DNA of 5,074 nucleotides, taken from Prevotellaceae bacterium. GTDB taxonomy: Bacteria > Bacteroidota > Bacteroidia > Bacteroidales > UBA932. The stretch lies in assembly GCA_031259805.1 (NCBI GenBank), contig JAIRKX010000079.1:1-5074 (forward strand). Direction: 5' to 3'. Positions 1 through 5,074 of the stretch are shown piece by piece (the stretch's first letter is position 1; each line of letters opens with the position of its first letter). The position numbers and the translations under genes were made by a program. The notes under the pieces are model-generated. The model was not told the origin of the DNA, ran no database searches, and saw only the letters and a program-made list of their open reading frames with translations.

Positions 1-25
1 AACAAAATAACGAAAATATAATTTC

Positions 26-30
26 TAATA
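26..30 (+). repeat. Possible 5-bp target-site duplication, left copy
   Basis: TAATA directly abuts the outer end of the left inverted repeat and is identical, in the same orientation, to 248-252. The pentamer is low-complexity in an AT-rich setting, so chance identity is not negligible. Confidence 0.5.
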
Positions 31-51
31 ACCTGCGTTCGGGATAAGAAA
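31..51 (+). repeat. Left terminal inverted repeat
   Basis: This copy begins ACCTGCGTTCGGGATAAG and is the exact reverse complement of 227-247 over all 21 bases. The match can be extended outward by two more bases (29-30), but those belong to the TAATA pentamer if that is a target duplication. A perfect match of this length at about 175 bp spacing is far beyond chance. Confidence 0.9.
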
Positions 52-102
52 TAGCCGTTTACGGCTTATATATCAATAGAAAGCGATTTGAAATGAACGA
101 TT

Positions 103-142
103 TTGTCCGTCAGGACATATACCGTGAATGTCCTACGGACAA
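103..142. repeat. Central hairpin of the palindromic element
   Basis: TTGTCCGT, a bulged C at 111, then AGGACAT (103-118) pairs with ATGTCCT and ACGGACAA (128-142): 15 base pairs around a 9-base loop (119-127). Each arm can instead fold on itself: TGTCC/GGACA with loop GTCA at 104-117, and TGTCC/GGACA with loop TAC at 129-141. The site could therefore switch between one long stem and two short ones, in RNA or as a DNA cruciform. No family is recognised. Confidence 0.7.
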
Positions 143-226
143 TCTAAGGGGCGTGTAGGATGCGTTTTTTATTGATATGTATCGCCTACGGCGAATTAAT
201 CTGTTTATTTTTAGAATGGAAGTTTT

Positions 227-247
227 TTTCTTATCCCGAACGCAGGT
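227..247 (-). repeat. Right terminal inverted repeat
   Basis: This is the partner of 31-51; it ends CTTATCCCGAACGCAGGT and pairs with it without a mismatch. Its outer end lies 7 bases from the last U of the operon terminator, so transcripts reading through the terminator would enter the element here. Confidence 0.9.
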
Positions 248-252
248 TAATA
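248..252 (+). repeat. Possible 5-bp target-site duplication, right copy
   Basis: TAATA directly follows the outer end of the right inverted repeat and matches 26-30 as a direct repeat. Neighbouring choices of repeat boundary (one or two bases either way) give no matching flanks, which favours this boundary. Confidence 0.5.
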
Positions 253-254
253 GC

Positions 255-288
255 AAAAAAAAGCCGCCCGTTCCGGGCAGCCTTTTTT
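255..288 (-). terminator. Rho-independent terminator of the SusCD operon
   Basis: On the minus strand the RNA reads six A, one G, then GCUGCCCG, a GAA loop, CGGGCGGC and eight U (262-255). The stem (281-274 with 270-263) has 8 pairs, one of them a G-U wobble, and is GC-rich. The leading A-tract can pair with the U-tract to lengthen it. The hairpin begins shortly after the susD-like stop codon at 307, exactly where the operon should end. In the plus direction the same wobble position becomes a C-A mismatch and only six U follow, so it is weaker that way, but bidirectional action is possible. Confidence 0.9.
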
Positions 289-306
289 ATTTATGGCTAC
301 AACAAA

Positions 307-2223
307 TTATTTATAGTCATCTGTTGGGTAATCCCACCATACGGGAGCGGAAAGAATTGTTCTTTGGCTTGCTTCCGGGTGTGACGCCAGCCAGTTTGTT
401 TCGTTATAGGTTTGTTCGTGCGTACATTGCAGTACCCTGCGAGGCCAATAACGAATATTACTCGGGTCTGTGCTCGGGTAACATTCCTGCGCGGAAGCGT
501 CAAATTCAAACGGCCTGCCGAAATCGGGATAAACTACGCCAAACTGCGGGTCGGGCACAGAATAATTAAACCGCCGCATGTCCGTCCAATTCTGTACGGT
601 GAGCGACATGGAAATTTGTTTTTGCTGCATGATTTTCGCCATTGTTAAATCACCGGCTGTTTGTGCTACAGCGGCGCTTGATAAGAAAGCAGCGATGTCG
701 GCTTCGGGTATAACTTCCTTGCCTAATACTTGCGGATATTCCCGCAGTTTTTCGTTCATTGCTTCCATGTGCGCCCGGATGCCTGCTTTGTAAGCAGTCA
801 ATGCACCGCCTGCGTCGCCTTTACGTAACAAGGCTTCCGCTTTGATAAAGCACATTTCATGGTAGCAAACCAAATGTGCAGGCGCATCGGCGCGGATGTA
901 GAAACTGCCCGTAGAGGTAATATCTATGATGCTGCTGTTATAGTTCGGATTGGCTTCGGTAATACCATTGTAGCGGTAGGCAAGGTAGCGGTCATTGGTA
1001 TTGTCCGTAGAAGTCAGTATCCAGTCTAAACGGTCGGAATAACAAGATATGTATATTGAGTCGCCTTGCCGTGCCGCGTTTGTATTCGTCGAACGCCAAC
1101 GGTTGGTAAATGCCTTGTCTCCCCTTTGCGCCACCGTCGTGGCTGTGGCTAATTTGGACGGATGCGTATTATCCGGGTCGGGTTTGGTCGCCCGGATTTC
1201 AAACTGGGCGGGACCATTACCATTGGTACGGATATTGGTATTGATAATATCCGCGCCCTTCGATAATTTCCATTCCTTTGTGCCGTCCGACTTATAAAAT
1301 TCCCCGCTGGGAATGATCCGGGTAGCGCGGGGGTCTAATACGCCTGATCCGCCGGTAAATTCATTCGTCAAAAGGTCGGTGTACCATTTTGTCAAACGGG
1401 TAGCAGTAGCGCCCAAATTTGTATGTTGAAGCGCGGCTACCGTACCTGCCCGGTCAGACAAGGTCGAATTGATAAACTGCATGGTGGTATTATCGGCAAC
1501 CGATTGGGGCGCTTTGGCGAGCGCGTCCAATACGGCGTCGGGGTCGTAGAACGGTTTTTTAGTGAGGTTATTCAGCCAGCGGGCTTTCAAACCATAAGCC
1601 AGTTTAATCCATTTTTGGACGTCGCCGCCGTTCCATATATCGCCGCCTGACAAAGCGGTAGCCGATGCCGGTTGGGATTTGGAAAGGTTTACAATGGCTT
1701 GTTCGAGCATATCCATACAACCGTAGAATATTGTTTTACCATCATCGAATACCGGGTTTAGGGCTTCGCCCAAGGCTTCCGTATAGGGCATTTCGCCGTA
1801 TAAGTCAGCCATCAGCATAAAACCCCAGGCGTGGATTAGCTGGGCTGCGCCCACGTAGTGCCATGCTTCTTCTTCCGTTGCTTTATCAATCAGAGGCTGA
1901 AGATTGGCAGCACAATATACAAACCATGCCTGATAGGGCCACGTTGCCGAAGCAAGCGGGAAACGCCAGCGCTGGATAAGGTCATTATTGTTACTGCTGT
2001 TTGTTCGTGTTACATTCTGTGTAATCCACGAAGCCCGCGTGCCGGATGATTCGTAGGCGTCCACAAATTGCATTTGAATAGATCGCAGGCGCAGGTCGGG
2101 CGTAGGTACGGCATTGCTTGCGCTGCTGGGGTTATCGTTTACATCCAACCATTTTTCGCAAGCCGGAAAAACAGTCAGTAATAAAATTCCTGCTATGATA
2201 TAAATTATTTTTTTCATACTCAT
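307..2223 (-). CDS. SusD/RagB-family nutrient-binding outer-membrane lipoprotein (SusD-like_2 type)
   Basis: This is the surface lipoprotein lid of the SusCD complex, which binds the substrate and closes over the SusC barrel. The 638-residue protein starts with a lipoprotein signal peptide: KK at 4-5, hydrophobic residues 6-18, then FPAC with the lipidated Cys at 22. CEKWLDVNDNPSSA (22-35) is the usual mature N-terminus of the family. Helical TPR-like segments follow, with ADLYGEMPYTEAL at 139-151 matching the DLYG-PY-EA signature of the SusD-like_2 branch. CFIKAEALLRKGDAGGAL (457-474), QQKQISMSLTVQNWTDMRRF (533-552) and RYWPRRVL (591-598) are the C-terminal SusD hallmarks. ATG at 2223 is chosen; a second ATG two codons later is equally workable. 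The protein is somewhat longer than many SusD homologues, and much of the extra length seems to lie in about residues 300-430. It follows the SusC-like gene by 7 bases. The ligand, whether glycan or peptide, is not predictable. Confidence 0.95.
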   Translation of the reverse strand: MSMKKIIYIIAGILLLTVFPACEKWLDVNDNPSSASNAVPTPDLRLRSIQMQFVDAYESSGTRASWITQNVTRTNSSNNNDLIQRWRFPLASATWPYQAWFVYCAANLQPLIDKATEEEAWHYVGAAQLIHAWGFMLMADLYGEMPYTEALGEALNPVFDDGKTIFYGCMDMLEQAIVNLSKSQPASATALSGGDIWNGGDVQKWIKLAYGLKARWLNNLTKKPFYDPDAVLDALAKAPQSVADNTTMQFINSTLSDRAGTVAALQHTNLGATATRLTKWYTDLLTNEFTGGSGVLDPRATRIIPSGEFYKSDGTKEWKLSKGADIINTNIRTNGNGPAQFEIRATKPDPDNTHPSKLATATTVAQRGDKAFTNRWRSTNTNAARQGDSIYISCYSDRLDWILTSTDNTNDRYLAYRYNGITEANPNYNSSIIDITSTGSFYIRADAPAHLVCYHEMCFIKAEALLRKGDAGGALTAYKAGIRAHMEAMNEKLREYPQVLGKEVIPEADIAAFLSSAAVAQTAGDLTMAKIMQQKQISMSLTVQNWTDMRRFNYSVPDPQFGVVYPDFGRPFEFDASAQECYPSTDPSNIRYWPRRVLQCTHEQTYNETNWLASHPEASQRTILSAPVWWDYPTDDYK

Positions 2224-2240
2224 TATTTTTTTAGAAAGTT
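2224..2240 (-). promoter_or_regulatory. A-rich translation initiation leader of the SusD-like gene, no Shine-Dalgarno
   Basis: Read on the minus strand, the bases before the ATG are AACTTTCTAAAAAAATA, which includes the TAA stop of the SusC-like gene. There is no GGAGG-like motif. A-rich leaders without Shine-Dalgarno sequences are usual in Bacteroidota. The 7-base gap between stop and start argues for one mRNA and possible translational coupling. The assignment is an inference from base composition and position. Confidence 0.5.
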
Positions 2241-5074
2241 AAATTAAGTCCGAATGAAACGCCTGCCAACGCCGGAACGCCGCAGTAGTCAATACCGACA
2301 GAAGTAGGACCCACTACGCCGGAGCCGGCGGCGGATGTTTCGGGATCCATCCCTTTGTAGTTCGTCCACACGAAGAGGTTCGTGCCGGTAATGGTTGCCG
2401 TTACGTTTTGCAACACTTTCAGTTTGCGCAGCACGCTTTCGGGTAAACTGTAGCTGAGCGACAGACTCCGCAACCGCAGCCAGTTGACATTGGTGAGATA
2501 GTTTGCCGATTCAAGATTGTAAGCGTTTTCCCAATAGTAGTTGTTAATAACATACTCCCCGCTTACCTCTTGGTTGCCTATTTGGTACTTCTGCCCAGTG
2601 TGGTATTCAAAGGTCTGGGGGTCGGAATAAATGGGGTTGCCGTCGGCGTCTTTTGTGCCGGTGTCTACCACGCCGGTAATTGACAAGGATTCCCGGTTGC
2701 CGGAGCGGGCGCTCGTCCCGTGTATGGTCATGTAATAATCCGTGCCGTTAAACACGTCGCCGCCTATCCGGTAATCCAACAGGAACGATAGGTTCCAGTT
2801 TTTGTATTGCAGACTGCTGTTGATGCCGCCGAATACTTTGGGCTCGCGGTCGCCGATTTGGTGGTTTACCGTATTGTCGGAAGTAGGCATGCCGGAATCT
2901 TTATTTAATACCAGATATCCTTCCGGGCTTCTCTTCCATTGCGAGCCGGAAATGGCCATGAAACTGCCGTCGGGGAAAGAAGCGGCTTTGGCATTGCTGT
3001 ATTGTACATCCGTCAGGTACAGGTAATCAATTCCCGGTAAAAGGTCGATAACTTTGCCTCGGTTGCCCGATGCGTTGATAGTCAAATCCCATGTGAAATC
3101 CCTTGTTTGGATGGGGATGATATTTACCGCCAGTTCCATACCGTTATTTACGATTGTCCCGCCATTGGTCGTCATAAAAATATACCCGATTGCCTGACTG
3201 GTACGTGGCGAGAGCAGTTGGTTGATACTTTTATTTTGGTAGTAGGTATAATCAAAGCCTAACCGCCCGTTCAAGAACCGCATTTCCAAACCAAGTTCAA
3301 TGGATTGAGTAATTTCGGGAATCAGGTACGGATTACCGCGCGTCCACGCATCGCGGATACCCAAGCCGCTGCCATTGTCGTAGGTGGTAAATTCGGGTGC
3401 ATTTACGTAAGTATTCGTTACATACGCATCGGCGTCTTTACCTACCCTTGCCCATGAAGCGCGTACTTTACCAAAGGAAAGTACATCGTTCTTCGGTAAC
3501 AGTTCCGTGAATACGAAACTGCCGCTTACGGAAGAATAGAAGTACGAACGGTCTTTTATCGGCAGCGTAGACGTCCAGTCGTTACGCCCGGTGACGGTCA
3601 GGTAAGCCAGATTTTTATACGAAGCACGAAATTCGCCATAAACCCCGACCAGTCTTTTTTGGGTTTTTGACTGGGAAACAGCGCGTGTTGTTTCTGATGT
3701 ATTGGTAAAAACGTAAAATTCGGGAATAACAAAACCCCATCCTTTGCGCCCGTTGTAGTTTACTTCGGTGGCTTCGGCAGAAGTGCCGAGCAGGAGGTTG
3801 AAATCGAAATCGCCGAATGTTTTATGGAAGTTGGTCATCAAGTTCGAGGACAGGTATTCGTAGGTACGGTCGCCTTCCGATAACAATCCGCTCGTGCTGT
3901 ATGCAAGGCTAACGCCCGATCCCGGCTCGGTGAAACGGCGTGTATTGGTCGTATAGCGGTCTGTCCCGACGTTATAGTTAATGCTCCACCAGTCTGTTAC
4001 ATCCAAATCGACCTTCACGTTTGCCGTGAGGCGGTTGGTTTTGTCGGTGCGCGGCATTTTGTTTACTATCCAGTAGGGATTGTCATAGTCGTTCTGTACC
4101 AATTCCGACGGGAATAAACGGTATTTCGAGCCGTCAGGATTGAGCCAGTTCTCCATATCCAAATCGCGGGGCCAGCGGTAGGTAGCTTGTACAGCCCCTT
4201 CGCCATTGGTGTCATACAGCCCGGTGGAGGTCAGCGAGCTGAGCTGGTCGGCGATGGAATAGGCGACGTTTGCGCCTACTTTCAGGATGCCGTAGCGTTG
4301 TTCGCCGTTGAAGCGGAACGTGGTTTTGTCGTACGACGAATTGGGAATAATACCGGTTTGCGAATAATTGGAAGCAGAGAAGTAAAAACTGCTGTTCTTC
4401 GTGCCGCCGGATACGCTTACCGTGTTGTCCCATGTGTTGGCGGGCTGGTAGAAGTTGGCAATATTGTCATATTTTGTTTCTCCAGTACCGAATTTCGCGC
4501 CCCATGAATCTATATTAACAGTAGCGTCGCCCTGCAGGAGGTCGCCGTTCTGCGCATACGAGCCGCGTTTGTACTGGCTTTGTTGTTCCGGCAGACGGTT
4601 TGCCCAGTTCGTCTGGAATTTTGAACTTACATTGACTGTAATCCTGCCTTCTTCGCCTTTTTTGGTCGTAATCACAATCACGCCGGCAGCCGCACGCGAA
4701 CCGTACAGCGCAGCCGCCGCAGGACCTTTCAGTACCGACATGCTTTCGATGTCGTCGGGGTTGATGTCCATTACGCGGTTGCTGTAAGTAGAGTTGTCCG
4801 ATGTAGCGCCGTCAAAACTGCTGTTACCATTGATGTTGGTAGAGTTGTCGTAGATAATTCCGTCTACTACAAACAGCGGCTGATTGTCGCGTTGCAGCGA
4901 CGTGCCGCCGCGAAGAATAACACTTGCACCGGCTCCAGCGCCCCCGCTGGTTTGCGTTACATTCACGCCGGCAATCTTGCCGCTTAATGAATTGAGCAGG
5001 TTGGCGGTTTTGTTTTTCATAATTTCGTCCGCTTTCAATTCCTGCACCGCATATCCCAGCGCCTTGCGTTCTTT
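2231..5074 (-). CDS. SusC/RagA-family TonB-dependent outer-membrane transporter, 5'-partial
   Basis: This is the barrel component of a SusCD nutrient importer; in this family a TonB-energised 22-strand outer-membrane barrel moves the ligand captured by its SusD partner. The frame is open to the window edge, giving 947 visible residues (numbered from the codon at 5074) and a TAA stop at 2233-2231. The edge reads KERKALGYAVQEL, a familiar stretch just before the plug, so the GTG at 5047 is internal and not the start. The plug domain covers about residues 18-140, with LRGG near 54, PLFVVDG near 66-72, and INPDDIESMSVLKGPAAAAL followed by YGSRAAAGVIVITTKKG near 104-140. The rest is barrel-like, with alternating aromatic and polar strands, and ends FGLNLTF with a terminal Phe typical of outer-membrane proteins. 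Signal peptide, carboxypeptidase-regulatory-like domain and TonB box should lie upstream, outside the window. No frameshift is seen. The substrate cannot be told from sequence. Confidence 0.96.
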   Translation of the reverse strand, partial: KERKALGYAVQELKADEIMKNKTANLLNSLSGKIAGVNVTQTSGGAGAGASVILRGGTSLQRDNQPLFVVDGIIYDNSTNINGNSSFDGATSDNSTYSNRVMDINPDDIESMSVLKGPAAAALYGSRAAAGVIVITTKKGEEGRITVNVSSKFQTNWANRLPEQQSQYKRGSYAQNGDLLQGDATVNIDSWGAKFGTGETKYDNIANFYQPANTWDNTVSVSGGTKNSSFYFSASNYSQTGIIPNSSYDKTTFRFNGEQRYGILKVGANVAYSIADQLSSLTSTGLYDTNGEGAVQATYRWPRDLDMENWLNPDGSKYRLFPSELVQNDYDNPYWIVNKMPRTDKTNRLTANVKVDLDVTDWWSINYNVGTDRYTTNTRRFTEPGSGVSLAYSTSGLLSEGDRTYEYLSSNLMTNFHKTFGDFDFNLLLGTSAEATEVNYNGRKGWGFVIPEFYVFTNTSETTRAVSQSKTQKRLVGVYGEFRASYKNLAYLTVTGRNDWTSTLPIKDRSYFYSSVSGSFVFTELLPKNDVLSFGKVRASWARVGKDADAYVTNTYVNAPEFTTYDNGSGLGIRDAWTRGNPYLIPEITQSIELGLEMRFLNGRLGFDYTYYQNKSINQLLSPRTSQAIGYIFMTTNGGTIVNNGMELAVNIIPIQTRDFTWDLTINASGNRGKVIDLLPGIDYLYLTDVQYSNAKAASFPDGSFMAISGSQWKRSPEGYLVLNKDSGMPTSDNTVNHQIGDREPKVFGGINSSLQYKNWNLSFLLDYRIGGDVFNGTDYYMTIHGTSARSGNRESLSITGVVDTGTKDADGNPIYSDPQTFEYHTGQKYQIGNQEVSGEYVINNYYWENAYNLESANYLTNVNWLRLRSLSLSYSLPESVLRKLKVLQNVTATITGTNLFVWTNYKGMDPETSAAGSGVVGPTSVGIDYCGVPALAGVSFGLNLTF

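Larger units (their letters stand above)
31..247. mobile_element. Putative MITE-like non-autonomous element, 217 bp, with terminal inverted repeats
   Basis: The segment is bounded by perfect 21-bp inverted repeats (31-51 and 227-247) whose outer ends read ACCTGCG and CGCAGGT. Directly outside both ends stands TAATA (26-30 and 248-252), as a 5-bp target-site duplication would. Further inverted pairs nest inside: 67-78 with 170-181 (11 of 12 matching) and 103-118 with 128-142 (15 pairs, one bulged base). The whole segment is thus a long imperfect palindrome, with about 30 extra bases in the right arm (roughly 195-226). It holds no convincing gene, so a transposase would have to act in trans. 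It sits immediately beyond the operon terminator. The parent insertion-sequence family is not recognised. An invertible segment is the main alternative. Confidence 0.65.

Noticed and set aside
52..226. Bacteroidota-type promoter (TTTG and TAnnTTTG boxes) inside the palindromic element
   Set aside because: TTTG occurs at 87-90 and 102-105 on the plus strand, but neither has TA at the required spacing, and no CAAAnnTA is seen for the minus strand.
26..252. CRISPR array
   Set aside because: The repeats are inverted and nested, not direct and regularly spaced.
160..569. Overlapping plus-strand open frames at 160-384 and 177-569
   Set aside because: They run from the palindromic element through the terminator and into the antisense of the SusD-like gene. 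The translations show no recognisable domain and the frames are explained as antisense shadows.
4685..4687. Ala in place of the common Asn in the SusC plug motif GSRAANGVI (residue 130)
   Set aside because: This is a conservative family variation with no expected functional effect, so it does not merit a finding.
4187..4787. Plus-strand open frames of 106 and 110 residues opposite the SusC-like gene
   Set aside because: They are antisense to a well-conserved plug and barrel coding region, resemble no family I know, and have no visible initiation signal.
5045..5047. GTG as the start codon of the SusC-like gene
   Set aside because: The frame stays open to 5074 and the upstream residues KERKALGYA match the conserved stretch before the plug, so the gene continues outside the window.

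Overview
The window suggests a member of the Bacteroidota, probably of the Bacteroidales type. Both genes form a SusC/SusD outer-membrane uptake pair, a hallmark of that phylum. The start of the second gene has an A-rich leader and no Shine-Dalgarno motif, which is also usual there. The species cannot be named from the sequence alone.

Layout, read in the direction of transcription (minus strand, right to left). Positions 5074-2231 encode a SusC/RagA-type TonB-dependent transporter whose N-terminus lies outside the window. After only 7 bases comes a complete SusD/RagB-type lipoprotein gene (2223-307). The two are almost certainly co-transcribed, and the products would form a barrel-plus-lid complex that captures a nutrient (glycan or peptide; substrate not determinable here) and imports it using TonB energy. 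The promoter and any regulator lie beyond position 5074. A strong rho-independent terminator (288-255) starts about 18 bases past the susD-like stop codon and ends the unit, so no enzyme gene follows SusD in this transcript.

The gene-free stretch at 1-306 is the most interesting part. Next to the terminator lies a 217-bp segment (31-247) bounded by perfect 21-bp inverted repeats, which are flanked by identical TAATA pentamers. Inside are further nested inverted repeats, and no convincing gene. This looks like a non-autonomous miniature transposable element (MITE-like) that can fold into a long hairpin. An invertible DNA segment is an alternative reading. Positions 1-25 are AT-rich and show nothing identifiable.

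The plus strand carries no gene I can support. Apart from the palindromic element, the window is an ordinary SusCD nutrient-uptake locus.
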